A DNA stretch of 64,000 bases from CG2-30-36-39 sp964433225. GTDB lineage: Bacteria > Patescibacteriota > Microgenomatia > UBA1400 > PJMF01. This document shows, piece by piece, positions 33,021 to 41,608 of this stretch. The stretch covers positions 53,192 to 117,191 of the forward strand of contig CAYSQA010000002.1 in the NCBI GenBank assembly GCA_964433225.1, written 5' to 3'. The notes under the pieces were generated by a model. It did not search any database. It was given only the letters and a program-made list of their open reading frames with translations, and was not told the origin of the DNA. Positions within the stretch are counted from its first letter, which is position 1; the number at the start of each line of letters is the position of its first letter. The position numbers and the translations under genes are program-made.

Positions 33021-33683
33021 ATGTCACTTGTAAAAAAACAAATTGGTTCTATTAGTTTTTGGCAAAAAGGAAAAAATCCTGAGTTATTGATTCTCAGTGG
33101 AACTCATGGGGATGAATGGCGAGTAATTGAAATTTTGACTGATTATGTAATGAAAAATCAAGATAAATTGCCAGATTTTATTTTTGTTCCAGAAGTTAGC
33201 CCCAGTGCTGTAGTCAGAAAAACTAGGAAAAATGGTAATAAGCTTGATTTAAACAGAAATTTTACTGATTATAGTGATGATGCAGAAGTTAAGGCAAATT
33301 TAAAGATAATTAATAGTTATAATTTTAAAAAAGTGATTTCTTTCCATGAAGATACTGAATATGAAGAGTTTTATCTTTACGATAGTGGATTGATTGCTGA
33401 GGAACGCTGGCGAAAAATAATGAACCAAGCTGAGAGATTTGATATAAAGATGTTGAATGGTGTAGATGATCCAGCTGATCCAATTTTAGGAACCATTTTT
33501 AAAGATGGTTATTTTTCCACTAGTTCTTTAAAGGTTACTAACTGTCACTCTGGAACTTTAGGTGAATATTTAGTTGTTAAAAAAAACAATCCTAGATATT
33601 TTACTGTTGAAATACCAACCAAAAGTACTATTGAACAAAAGAAAAAATTAGTTAATTTGCTTTTTGTTGAATTGGTTTTTTAA
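33021..33683 (+). CDS. Succinylglutamate desuccinylase/aspartoacylase-family (M14-like) hydrolase
   Basis: The protein is 220 residues from the ATG at 33021; an upstream TTG at 33000 is not used. It shows the zinc motif LSGTHGDEW (HxxE), an Arg/Asn region NKLDLNRNF for the substrate carboxylate and the third ligand in VISFHEDTEYEEF. TLGEYLVVKKN and FTVEIPTK near the end would carry the catalytic Glu. Such enzymes hydrolyse amide bonds of acyl-amino acids or trim peptides. The substrate here is unknown. Confidence 0.85.
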   Translation: MSLVKKQIGSISFWQKGKNPELLILSGTHGDEWRVIEILTDYVMKNQDKLPDFIFVPEVSPSAVVRKTRKNGNKLDLNRNFTDYSDDAEVKANLKIINSYNFKKVISFHEDTEYEEFYLYDSGLIAEERWRKIMNQAERFDIKMLNGVDDPADPILGTIFKDGYFSTSSLKVTNCHSGTLGEYLVVKKNNPRYFTVEIPTKSTIEQKKKLVNLLFVELVF

Positions 33684-33731
33684 ATTGCCTATTTACAGCT
33701 TCTATATAATTAAATGTAGAGAGGATTTTTT

Positions 33732-34547
33732 ATGTCAGATTTAAGTAACATTTTTTTATTATCTTTATTAGGAGGAGTAGCTGGAATTGTTGTAGCCTCT
33801 CTTTTTTTGAAAATTAAGAGTTGGAGTCATGCCTTAACTAAGTATTCAACTCCTTTTGCGGCTGGTGTTTTATTAACAGTCTCTTTTTTGGGTCTACTTC
33901 CAGAGGCTGTTCATATGATTGGTGAACAAGCTTTTTTATTAGTTTTTGTAAGTTTTATTGGTTCTTATTTGTTTGAAAACTTTATTTTTGATTTACATCA
34001 CCATCATGATGATGATCATGCTCACGGTCATCGTCATTCTTCTTCTTTTTTAGTTATTGTTGGTGATACAGTTCACAACTTTATTGATGGAATAGCGATT
34101 GCTGCTACTTATTTGATCAATCCTGGTTTGGGTTTAGCGACAGCTGTTTCTTCTTTACTTCACGAAATTCCTCACGAAATTGGTGATTTTGGTATTTTGT
34201 TAAAAAATGGTTTTTCGAAAAAAAAAGTTTTTTGGCTTAATTTCTTATCTTCACTTTCGACTGTAGTAGGAGCTGTTTATGTTTATTACTATGCTGTCGG
34301 GGAAACAACTCAAGGAGTTTTGATGGCTATAGCTACTGGTATGTTTGTTTATTTGGGAGCTAGTGACTTTTTACCCAAAGCGAATAAAGGTGTTGATCGG
34401 TTTAAATCAGTTGGTTTGTTGTTATTGGGAGTAGTTTTAATGTATATAACTTTAGCTTTGGTCCCACACAGCCATGATGAACATGGAGATGAAGAGTCAA
34501 TTTACCTTGAAGACTATCATGAAGAAGAGCTTCGTGACGATGAATAA
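33732..34547 (+). CDS. ZIP-family metal transporter
   Basis: The protein has 271 residues with about eight helices. A His-rich loop (LHHHHDDDHAHGHRHSS, ~95-112) follows helix 3. The metal sites of ZIP helices 4 and 5 are clear: HNFIDGIAI and LHEIPHEIGDF. It imports Zn2+ or related divalent ions, running down a gradient. The C-terminus adds another His/Asp/Glu-rich tail (VPHSHDEHGDEE), unusual in amount. GAGAGGA precedes the ATG. Confidence 0.92.
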   Translation: MSDLSNIFLLSLLGGVAGIVVASLFLKIKSWSHALTKYSTPFAAGVLLTVSFLGLLPEAVHMIGEQAFLLVFVSFIGSYLFENFIFDLHHHHDDDHAHGHRHSSSFLVIVGDTVHNFIDGIAIAATYLINPGLGLATAVSSLLHEIPHEIGDFGILLKNGFSKKKVFWLNFLSSLSTVVGAVYVYYYAVGETTQGVLMAIATGMFVYLGASDFLPKANKGVDRFKSVGLLLLGVVLMYITLALVPHSHDEHGDEESIYLEDYHEEELRDDE

Positions 34548-34692
34548 TACCTTATAAATAACAACACAGTTAATCTGGTATAATGGTTATTGAAGCTTTG
34601 GTTTTTTGTTACTTTGCTTAGTTTTTTATTAATTTGTTTATTGAATGAAGTTAGTTCTTTGTTTTTAATTTCTGTTCAATTGGAAAGATTGT

Positions 34693-35736
34693 GTGACAAA
34701 GTTGATTTATCAGGATTATTCTCCTTGTGGTTTAAAGAAAAATAAAAATATTAGTAATAGCTCTAGATTGGCAATCAGAGAGGCAGAAAAATTTGGCGTG
34801 GATTGGGAGATTATTCCCGGAACTCAAATCGTTAAATTAACTTACAAAAATAAAGATCGATTTTATTATCATCAAATACCTTGTTCTACTACTGCTTTAG
34901 CTAAATATGTTTGTAATAATAAACAAATTACTAGTAATTTATTAAAAAGAAATGGGATTAGTGTTCCCAAAGGTTTTAGAATTAGGAAAGAATATAACGA
35001 AGCATATTTGAAGGAAATATTTTCTAGCTTAAAAAAACCAGTTGTCGTAAAACCTAATAGTGGAACCTGGGGAGAAAATGTTACGACTAGTGTTAATTCT
35101 TACCAACAATACTTAACAGCAATTAAGTTGGCTTTTAGTTATTCTGGAAGTAAAAACACAACAGTGGTGGTTGAAGAAATGTTCAAAGGTGATGAATACA
35201 GAATTTTGGTTAGTAGAGAAAAGGTTATCGGGGTTTTAAAAAGAGTCCCAGCAAACATTATTGGTGATGGTAATAATAATATAGAAAAATTAATTAACCT
35301 TAAAAACTTAAATCGAGGTAATAAAGGAAGCGATAAATCTCATTTTAAAATTAGAATGGATAAAAAATTACAGGAATTTTTGCTAGAACAAAAATTATCT
35401 TTTAAATTCATTCCTAAAAAAGGAGAACAGATTTTTTTAAGAATGGTTTCCAATGTTTCTCAAGGAGGTGATGCTATTGACTATACAGATGAAGTTCATC
35501 AATCAGTAAGAGATATTGCTTTAAAAACCATCAGTATGATTCCAGGACTTTCTTTTACGGGTATAGATTTTATGACTGAAGATATTACTAAATCTCAAAC
35601 TAATGATAGTTATGTAATTATTGAAATCAATGATTCACCAGGTTTTGATATTCATGATTATCCTTATCAGGGTAAAAATAGACATGCTGCTAAAGAGTTT
35701 TTATTTTTAATTTTTCCAGAATTAAGAAAAAAATAG
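34693..35736 (+). CDS. ATP-grasp ligase, cyanophycin/glutathione-synthetase-like
   Basis: The protein has 347 residues with a GTG start preceded by GGAAAG. Order: an N-terminal region (~1-75), CSTTALAKYVCNNKQITSNLL (the lid-helix start used in CphA/GshF families), the ATP-grasp strand KPVVVKPNSGTWGENV, VVEEMFKGDEYRILV, a long insert with KRVPANIIGDGNNNIEKLI, then IDFMTED and IIEINDSPGFDIHDYP with the Mg2+-binding Asp/Glu/Asn. It should join an acid to an amine using ATP, in the way of cyanophycin, glutathione or D-Ala ligases. The true substrate is unknown. No relevant partner gene is present. Confidence 0.85.
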   Translation: MTKLIYQDYSPCGLKKNKNISNSSRLAIREAEKFGVDWEIIPGTQIVKLTYKNKDRFYYHQIPCSTTALAKYVCNNKQITSNLLKRNGISVPKGFRIRKEYNEAYLKEIFSSLKKPVVVKPNSGTWGENVTTSVNSYQQYLTAIKLAFSYSGSKNTTVVVEEMFKGDEYRILVSREKVIGVLKRVPANIIGDGNNNIEKLINLKNLNRGNKGSDKSHFKIRMDKKLQEFLLEQKLSFKFIPKKGEQIFLRMVSNVSQGGDAIDYTDEVHQSVRDIALKTISMIPGLSFTGIDFMTEDITKSQTNDSYVIIEINDSPGFDIHDYPYQGKNRHAAKEFLFLIFPELRKK

Positions 35737-35766
35737 CTATGTTTTACCATAACTATTCATAGTTAA

Positions 35767-35799
35767 TTCTCAATCATTTCTCAAGAAAAAGTTTATAAT
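35767..35799 (+). promoter_or_regulatory. Response-regulator box and -10 of the two-component operon
   Basis: TTCTCAA at 35767-35773 and again at 35778-35784 (period 11 bp), then TATAAT at 35794-35799. The repeats lie where the -35 box would be and fit OmpR/PhoB-type activation. The ATG is 9 nt after the -10. Confidence 0.65.
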
Positions 35800-35808
35800 A
35801 AATTTGCG

Positions 35809-36492
35809 ATGAAAATTTTAGTCATTGAAGATGAACAGAAAATTGCCACTTCTATAAAAAAAGGTTTGGAACTGAAAGCCAATGTGGTTGATGTTGCTTA
35901 TAATGGTTTGGTCGGTTTGGATTTTGCTCTCAATGAAACATATGACGTGATTATTTTAGATAGAATGTTGCCTGATTTGGATGGAGTACAGGTTTGTCAG
36001 AGATTAAGACGTGAGGGCAATCATACTCCTGTCTTGTTGCTTACCGCCAAAACAGAAATTAGCGATAGAGTTGACGGTTTAGATGCTGGGGCCGATGATT
36101 ATTTGGGCAAACCGTTTGCTTTTGTAGAACTATTAGCGCGAGTGAAAGCTTTAGCCAGAAGGCCAAATAGGTTGATTTCAACCAAATTAACTGTAGATAA
36201 CTTAGTTTTAGACACTAAGAACTATGAAGTAGTGAGAGCTGGTGAAATCATTAATTTATCCAAAAAAGAGTTTTCTTTATTGGAGTTTTTAATGAAAAAT
36301 GAAGGCTCGATTTTTACTAAAGAGCAACTAACCGAAAGAGTTTGGGAGTTTGAAAGTGATGTTTTACCTAATACAGCTCAGGTTTATTTGGCTTATCTAA
36401 GAAATAAAATCGATCGGGCTTTTCCCACAGAAAAACAATTGATTCAGACAGTTAGAGGCTTTGGTTACCGCTTGGGAGGAAAGCAATTATGA
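35809..36492 (+). CDS. OmpR/PhoB-family response regulator
   Basis: The 227-residue protein has an N-terminal receiver domain (ED near 7-8, phospho-Asp D51 in IILDRMLPD, Thr in LLLTAKT, Lys in LGKPF) and a C-terminal winged helix (~128-225) with LSKKEFSLLEFLM and TVRGFGYRL. It is the output of the adjacent sensor kinase, whose start overlaps by 4 bp. The 11-bp-spaced TTCTCAA repeats in front of its own gene and of the gene at 37585 are the likely targets. Confidence 0.96.
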   Translation: MKILVIEDEQKIATSIKKGLELKANVVDVAYNGLVGLDFALNETYDVIILDRMLPDLDGVQVCQRLRREGNHTPVLLLTAKTEISDRVDGLDAGADDYLGKPFAFVELLARVKALARRPNRLISTKLTVDNLVLDTKNYEVVRAGEIINLSKKEFSLLEFLMKNEGSIFTKEQLTERVWEFESDVLPNTAQVYLAYLRNKIDRAFPTEKQLIQTVRGFGYRLGGKQL

Positions 36493-37505
36493 ATCAGCTT
36501 TTAACCGCCAAATTGAGATTAACTTTTTGGTACACCTTAACTTTAATGGTGGTAAGTTTATTTTTAAGTACTATTTATTACCAAAGAACAGTCGCGATGA
36601 TTGAGGCTCAGTATAGGCAAATAGAGAGCCGGTTGATTGATCAAAGAACTTTATCAGCTCCCCAACAGAGACGCAATTTGCCTCAAAGATTGGAATTATT
36701 AGCAGAAGATTTAGAGCTAATTAGAAGTTTTTTAGTTAGACAATTATTGTTTATTAACGTGATGGTGTTTGTTGTTGGTGGTACAGTAAGTTACTTCTTA
36801 GCTGGAAAAACTTTGAAACCAATCCAAGCTTCTTTGGAGCAGCAAAAACAATTTATTGGTGATGCAGCTCATGAGCTTAGAACACCTTTAACAGCTTTAA
36901 AAACGTCTTTGGAAGTTGGTTTAATGGATAAAAAAATAACCGGTTCTGCAAAAAAATTATTAGAGTCCAATTTGGCGGATGTCAATAGTTTGACAGCCTT
37001 AACAGAAAATCTACTTTCTTTGGCTAGATTGGAAAGCGAAGATTTTATTTTTAATTTTGCAGTAATTAGGTTAGAAAAAATTATTAATAGAGTTATTCAA
37101 CATTTAAAACCTTTAGCAAGCCAAAAGAAAATTAAAATTAAGGTTAGTGGTTTAAATAATCAAACAGTCTTAGGTAATGAAAATGCTTTAGTAGAGGCTG
37201 TAATGGTATTGGTTGATAATGCCATTAAATATAGTCATCAGAAATCAGAAATTAAAATTGAAGTTAAAACCCAAAAAAATAATTTAATTTTGCAAATAAT
37301 TGATCAAGGTATTGGCATTGATCAAAAACATCTATCACAAATTTTTGCTCGTTTTTATCGGGTTGATGAAGCTAGAACCAAAGGAGAACGGTATGGTTAT
37401 GGTCTTGGTTTGGCTTTAGCTAAAAAAATTATTGATCAACATGGGGCAAAAATTAAAGTTTCCAGTGAGTTAGGTAAGGGTTCAATTTTCACACTTATTT
37501 TTTAA
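36489..37505 (+). CDS. Membrane sensor histidine kinase
   Basis: The 338-residue protein has two membrane helices (~10-30 and ~83-105) around a short ~50-residue extracytoplasmic loop. Then come the phospho-acceptor His motif DAAHELRTPLTAL, the N box VLVDNAIKYSH, G1 (IIDQGIGID), F box and G2 (GYGLGLALAKKI). The sensing loop is small and polar and has several Arg and Gln (RTLSAPQQRRNLPQR). It partners the response regulator. The secreted protein downstream at 37585 may act on it (inference). Confidence 0.95.
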   Translation: MNQLLTAKLRLTFWYTLTLMVVSLFLSTIYYQRTVAMIEAQYRQIESRLIDQRTLSAPQQRRNLPQRLELLAEDLELIRSFLVRQLLFINVMVFVVGGTVSYFLAGKTLKPIQASLEQQKQFIGDAAHELRTPLTALKTSLEVGLMDKKITGSAKKLLESNLADVNSLTALTENLLSLARLESEDFIFNFAVIRLEKIINRVIQHLKPLASQKKIKIKVSGLNNQTVLGNENALVEAVMVLVDNAIKYSHQKSEIKIEVKTQKNNLILQIIDQGIGIDQKHLSQIFARFYRVDEARTKGERYGYGLGLALAKKIIDQHGAKIKVSSELGKGSIFTLIF

Positions 37506-37510
37506 AACTT

Positions 37511-37544
37511 TTCTCAAAGTTTTCTCAAACTTCTTTTATATAGT
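37511..37544 (+). promoter_or_regulatory. Second copy of the response-regulator box upstream of the secreted-protein gene
   Basis: TTCTCAA at 37511-37517 and 37522-37528 (period 11 bp), followed 8-10 bp later by a TATATAGT-type -10. This repeats the spacing seen before the response-regulator gene. Confidence 0.65.
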
Positions 37545-37584
37545 TCATAGTTAGTATTAATCATCTCAGTGAAAGGAGATTTTT

Positions 37585-38043
37585 ATGAAAAATAAACTAG
37601 TTTTATCTTTGGGAGCGTTAGCGGTGGTTGGTGGCTTAACTTACACAGCTACCCAAGTTCAGGCCTTTGGTTTGGGTAGTGGCAGTCAACAGAACATGGC
37701 AGCCGATTTAGCCAACAAGCTGGGTAAAAGTGAGGCAGAAGTACAAACAGCTTTCAACTCACTTAGAGAAGAACATCGTCAACAAGCTGAAACATCTTTT
37801 GCCACCAGGTTAACTGAAGCTGTGCAAAATGGCGAAATTACCGAAGAACAAAAGCAGTTGTTATTGACCAAACATGAGGAGCTTAGAGCTCAATTTGATC
37901 AAGCCAAACAGCAAAGAGAGACTCACCGACAAGAGCTCCAAGCTTGGGCTGAAGCCAATGATATCGACATGAGTTTTTTAGCTGAAATTGGTTTTGGTTT
38001 TGGCAGAGGTGAAGGTAGAGGTATGGGTAGAATGGGCCGCTAA
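37585..38043 (+). CDS. Secreted DUF2680-like helical protein
   Basis: The protein has 152 residues, with a signal peptide at ~1-27 (ending VQAFG). The mature part is mostly charged helices (LGKSEAEVQTAFNSLREEHRQQ; NGEITEEQKQLLLTKHEEL) and ends in a Gly/Arg-rich tail (FGRGEGRGMGRMGR). The repeating NGxITEEQ pattern is typical of DUF2680/YckD-type exported proteins. GAAAGGAG precedes the ATG. Its promoter carries the response-regulator box, so it is probably an output of that system and might feed back to the sensor. A strong terminator follows. Confidence 0.75.
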   Translation: MKNKLVLSLGALAVVGGLTYTATQVQAFGLGSGSQQNMAADLANKLGKSEAEVQTAFNSLREEHRQQAETSFATRLTEAVQNGEITEEQKQLLLTKHEELRAQFDQAKQQRETHRQELQAWAEANDIDMSFLAEIGFGFGRGEGRGMGRMGR

Positions 38044-38071
38044 GTTTTTTTGCAGCTATCATTAAATAGTT

Positions 38072-38098
38072 AAGGCACCCCCTTTGGGGGTGCCTTTT
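38072..38098 (+). terminator. Strong intrinsic terminator
   Basis: AAGGCACCCCC, TTT, GGGGGTGCCTT forms an 11-bp GC-rich stem with a 3-base loop and a final T run. It closes the two-component region. Confidence 0.92.
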
Positions 38099-38187
38099 AG
38101 TTGGCAATTGAAAAAGACATTTTAGAGTTATAATTGCTTTTTATTTTTGAAAAATATAAACTGGGTTTTTCAGTTAGAAAGGGGCCA

Positions 38188-39078
38188 ATGGTAGCTAAAC
38201 TAGAAGGAAAACCAATGCCAAAAGAACAAACTGTGTCCAATGAGGTTAAAACTGTTTATCAGTTATGGGAACAAGTTCAAGCTTATCCACAAGAGTGGTT
38301 AGCTGATATTCCTGGACAAATAGTTTTTGTGGCTGGTGGTGGTTTGCCTTTGACTTTTGCCAGTGAAGATTCACAAATTTGGGCAGCAATTGAAAAAGTA
38401 GCCAGTGAAACAGGTGGTAAGCTTAGTATCGCCGGAGTGGAGTTTTCCTTAAGAGAATTGGGTTTAATGGGTGATTTTTATCGTTTTCTTAAACAAGATG
38501 GTTATTCTTTGCATTGCATTGATGAAAGATTAGAAGATGACTTGGGTAATGAAGCAAAACAGGTGCATGAACATTGTGGAGCTTGTGCGGCTTCACATAC
38601 CGTTATTGGGGCACACCTCAATGGAGCTAATGTTGAAGATTTGTTATTAAAGGAATTAGGAGAAGAAATCTTGGGTAAGCAAAGAATTTATAACTCTATG
38701 CCCAATCATGATTCAATCAGTATCTATATTGATTTTCATGGTGATGAGGCAGTCATCGATGAGAATAAGAGGACTCAACTAAGAAATAATCATGCTTTAG
38801 CCTTTCAGATTTCTTTACCAGTAAATAAAATTGAGGTATTTTTAGCGGAAAGAGGCACTTCAGTTGCTGAGCGGGAAATGTTGCTTGGTGTACTGGTTAA
38901 ATGGAATGCGCAGATTGCTCGCAATATTATTGGTGGTAGTCACAATGAAATGCAAAAATTTGCTAATCAAACTGTTGCCATTTTTGATCAAAGAGAAGTA
39001 AACACTCATCAGTTAGTTGCTTCATTAAAAGAATTAATTAGTGATGTTCAACATGACCGAGAAATCGTTATTGAATAA
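38188..39078 (+). CDS. Beta-carbonic-anhydrase-like zinc protein with compact metal motif
   Basis: The protein is 296 residues from the ATG at 38188, chosen because AGAAAGGGG lies just upstream; a longer reading from 38134 has no such signal. A CIDER segment (C110, D112, R114) and HEHC (H127, C130) followed by GAC match the CxDxR and HxxC elements that bind zinc in beta-carbonic anhydrases. The usual gap between them is much longer (about 50-60 residues) than the 12 here. So the fold is uncertain and hydration of CO2 is only one option. The 3' end overlaps the methyltransferase gene by about 26 bp. A -10 box lies at 38129-38134. Confidence 0.6.
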   Translation: MVAKLEGKPMPKEQTVSNEVKTVYQLWEQVQAYPQEWLADIPGQIVFVAGGGLPLTFASEDSQIWAAIEKVASETGGKLSIAGVEFSLRELGLMGDFYRFLKQDGYSLHCIDERLEDDLGNEAKQVHEHCGACAASHTVIGAHLNGANVEDLLLKELGEEILGKQRIYNSMPNHDSISIYIDFHGDEAVIDENKRTQLRNNHALAFQISLPVNKIEVFLAERGTSVAEREMLLGVLVKWNAQIARNIIGGSHNEMQKFANQTVAIFDQREVNTHQLVASLKELISDVQHDREIVIE

Positions 39079-39655
39079 ACAAGCCTATAACCAGATGGCT
39101 GGAGCATATTTGCAAGATCGAAGTAGATTGAGAAGTCACCGTTATGTGACTAAATTCGAAGAGCTCCTACCTAGACAGGCTAGTATTTTAGATTTGGGTT
39201 GTGGTGCCGGGGTGCCAGTAGATGATTATTTGATAAAAAAAGGCCATTTAGTGACTGGTCTTGATATTTCCGAGACCCAAATTAATATGGCTAAACAGCG
39301 TTGTAAAGGTGGCGCTTTTTGGGTAAAGAATTTGATGGATTTGCAACAGGAGGAATACCAAGTTGATGCAGTGATTTCACTTTATACTATTTTTCATTTG
39401 CCTAGAAAAATTCATTTAGATTTTTTGAAAAAAATTGTCTCTTTTTTACCAACTGGCGGAAAGTTACTGATTTCTATGGGTGATGATAACTTTGAAGCAG
39501 AACATGATTTATATGGGCAAAAAGTTTGGTCTAGTCATTATGATGCTAGAACCAGCTTGGAAATGGTAAAAAATGCTGGCTTTGAGATTTTACTGAGTGA
39601 AATCGACCAAAGTGGCCAGGAAAAGCATTTGTTTATTTTGGCTGAAAAGATTTAG
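39053..39655 (+). CDS. SAM-dependent methyltransferase (class I)
   Basis: The protein is about 200 residues; GTG 39041, ATG 39044 and ATG 39053 are all possible starts, and 39053 gives the typical family start. Motif I is ILDLGCGAGVPVDDYL, followed by VTGLDIS, then YQVDAVISLYTIFHLP and LLISMG. The N-terminal YNQMAGAYLQDR is usual for this small-molecule methyltransferase group. It overlaps the previous gene, so the two are probably co-translated. Substrate unknown. Confidence 0.9.
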   Translation: MTEKSLLNKQAYNQMAGAYLQDRSRLRSHRYVTKFEELLPRQASILDLGCGAGVPVDDYLIKKGHLVTGLDISETQINMAKQRCKGGAFWVKNLMDLQQEEYQVDAVISLYTIFHLPRKIHLDFLKKIVSFLPTGGKLLISMGDDNFEAEHDLYGQKVWSSHYDARTSLEMVKNAGFEILLSEIDQSGQEKHLFILAEKI

Positions 39656-39740
39656 TTACTTTTTTATTATATTTTTATTTTTCTTTAAATTTAGTGATAT
39701 AATTTGATGTACTTGCCTATACTGTAGTTATATTAAGTAT

Positions 39741-39746
39741 TAGAAT
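39741..39746 (+). promoter_or_regulatory. -10 box 9 nt before a start codon
   Basis: TAGAAT followed by 9 nt and the ATG at 39756, without a Shine-Dalgarno sequence. Confidence 0.4.
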
Positions 39747-39755
39747 GTTAAATTT

Positions 39756-40469
39756 ATGTCTGAAAAATTAGCCCAAGCCATTACCGATGCCAAAGTTGTG
39801 CTTGCTGCCATGAGAGAAAGAGCCAATGATCTTGAAGTTAGGGGTGTTGCTGAAGTAATTACTTTGGATTTAGTGAAGCAACTTTCAGAAATTAGTGATG
39901 AAGAGTTTGCAGGTTTGTCCTTATTTGAATTAATTAAAGAGTTAATTGGTGATAGTGAAACAGAACAATTTATTTCAATGGTGCTGCTTGATGTAATTGG
40001 TAAAATTGAGCGCCAACCAGATAAAGAAAACCGTGGTGATGATGATGAGGGCACTAATTATGGCGCTTTTGCTATTGGTAAATTGTTCTACAGCCTTCGC
40101 ACTGGAGAAAACTCTCAGAACAAGCAACCAGTCAGAAGAGGTGAGTCACAAGCTAGAGGTGCTTTAATTGCTCGTCGAATTGCTGCTAGTTTTAGTGGTG
40201 GTACAGAGGTGCAGGATGTTGATATTTCTTCAGCCGGGATGCAAGCCTATGAAAAAATTCTACTTGCTAGATGGCAAAGCAAGTTTGATGAGCAATTTAA
40301 TATGCCAGGGGCAGTTGTTCTTGGTGAAAAAGACGATGAAGCTGCTATCAGAGAACAACACACTGTTTTTCTTAAAAGAGATCTAGCAACTGATCGTTTG
40401 TTAGAAGAGATTGCTGAAGTTACGCTAGCTGATGGTCAAGTATTGTTGGTGCAAAGAAGCTTAGCATAA
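39756..40469 (+). CDS. Uncharacterised acidic protein, 237 residues
   Basis: I do not recognise this family. The protein is cytoplasmic with helical N-terminal segments (AQAITDAKVVLAAMRERANDL; LFELIKELIGDSETEQF). An Asp/Glu/Asn-rich linker (~92-102) follows, then a segment with GAFAIGKLFYSLRTGENSQ and a mixed C-terminal domain ending in VLLVQRSLA. No catalytic motif is visible. It stands alone with its own promoter and is followed by a 125-bp gap before the surface-protein gene. Confidence 0.65.
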   Translation: MSEKLAQAITDAKVVLAAMRERANDLEVRGVAEVITLDLVKQLSEISDEEFAGLSLFELIKELIGDSETEQFISMVLLDVIGKIERQPDKENRGDDDEGTNYGAFAIGKLFYSLRTGENSQNKQPVRRGESQARGALIARRIAASFSGGTEVQDVDISSAGMQAYEKILLARWQSKFDEQFNMPGAVVLGEKDDEAAIREQHTVFLKRDLATDRLLEEIAEVTLADGQVLLVQRSLA

Positions 40470-40594
40470 ATTTTCTACTAATTTTTCAAAATAGCTCATA
40501 ATTTTACTATATTTTGATATACTATGTTATAATAACGTCAATTATTATAATTTTTTTGTGAAATTAAATTAATCATAAAAAAAGGCAGGTTTTT

Positions 40595-41608
40595 ATGAAA
40601 AAAAGTATTTCAATTATTTTCCTAGTGTTAGGTTTGTTTTGGATAATTTTACCCAATTTACAGGTTTCAGCAGATGAAAATATAACTCTTTGTCATGCTA
40701 CTGATTCTCATAGTAATCCCTATACTCAAAATTCTGTTGATGCTGATTCTATAATTAATCTTCCTAATGGCCATCACTATCATAATGGTGGTGTATGGTA
40801 TGAAGGTATTGCCGATCATTCTTGGGGAGATATTATTCCTTCGTTTAGTTATTATGGTTGTCCTTTAGATCAATCTTTATATACCAGTGACGATAACAAG
40901 AAAGATTGTTCTATTGGTCAAGGCAATGATAAAAAATATGCTGACAAAGGTAATTTTACTTATCCAGGTAAAAATCTAACGACCGAAGGTTTGGCTATTT
41001 TGGCAAATGACTGTCAAATTCCAGGTGAAGTTGATCCTACTCCTACTCCAACCACTGAACCTACTGCCACTCCAACCCCTACTGAAATACCCACCCCAAC
41101 TCCAACTGAAACTCCAAACCAGGATCCAACTCCTACCCCAACCGAAGAGCCACGAGCAGGTAAAACCTCAATCTTGGGTTATGACATTAGTTGTAATGAG
41201 GGTGACTTTTTGGCAACATTTGATCTAAAAGACAATGGAGTTGCCCAAGCTAACATCTTAGTAAACTTCACTTATAACGGTATTGCTAAGCAAACTACTA
41301 CTAATGCTGATGGAAGAGCTAGTGTTACTTTTCCACAACAAGGTAGTTACGACCTCAAAGCTGCTCCAGATAATGGTTACCCAACTCAAAGTATGAAAGT
41401 TAACATGCCAGAAAATTGTCCAGCTGGAGAATCAACTCCAGGTGTTGGTGGTCTAGTTTTAGGTGTTTCCACTACCACGACTAATGGTCAAGTTTTGGGT
41501 GTTTCTACTATGGCTAACACTGGGATTAGCGAAGACTTAATGGCTTTAAGCTCGATTGCTTCTGGTATAGTATTGTTGAGTTATGCCAACAGCAAAAAGA
41601 AAAACTAA
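40595..41608 (+). CDS. Cell-wall-anchored surface protein with non-canonical sorting signal
   Basis: The 337-residue protein has a signal peptide (~1-27), an N-terminal Cys-containing domain (~28-145; LCHATDSHSNPY, HHYHNGGVWYEG), a Thr-Pro repeat linker of ~35 residues (~150-185) and an Ig-like/carboxypeptidase-regulatory-type domain (~190-270). A repeated LVLGVSTTTT/QVLGVSTMA segment follows. The C-terminus ends MANTG (306-310), a hydrophobic helix and SKKKN: the layout of a sortase sorting signal with MANTG in place of LPxTG. The next gene, overlapping by 26 bp, is a sortase. AAAGGCAGG precedes the ATG. Confidence 0.85.
   Translation: MKKSISIIFLVLGLFWIILPNLQVSADENITLCHATDSHSNPYTQNSVDADSIINLPNGHHYHNGGVWYEGIADHSWGDIIPSFSYYGCPLDQSLYTSDDNKKDCSIGQGNDKKYADKGNFTYPGKNLTTEGLAILANDCQIPGEVDPTPTPTTEPTATPTPTEIPTPTPTETPNQDPTPTPTEEPRAGKTSILGYDISCNEGDFLATFDLKDNGVAQANILVNFTYNGIAKQTTTNADGRASVTFPQQGSYDLKAAPDNGYPTQSMKVNMPENCPAGESTPGVGGLVLGVSTTTTNGQVLGVSTMANTGISEDLMALSSIASGIVLLSYANSKKKN

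Noticed and set aside
41030..41155. Short direct repeats as a possible CRISPR or satellite
   Set aside because: They encode the Thr-Pro linker in frame inside a surface protein gene.
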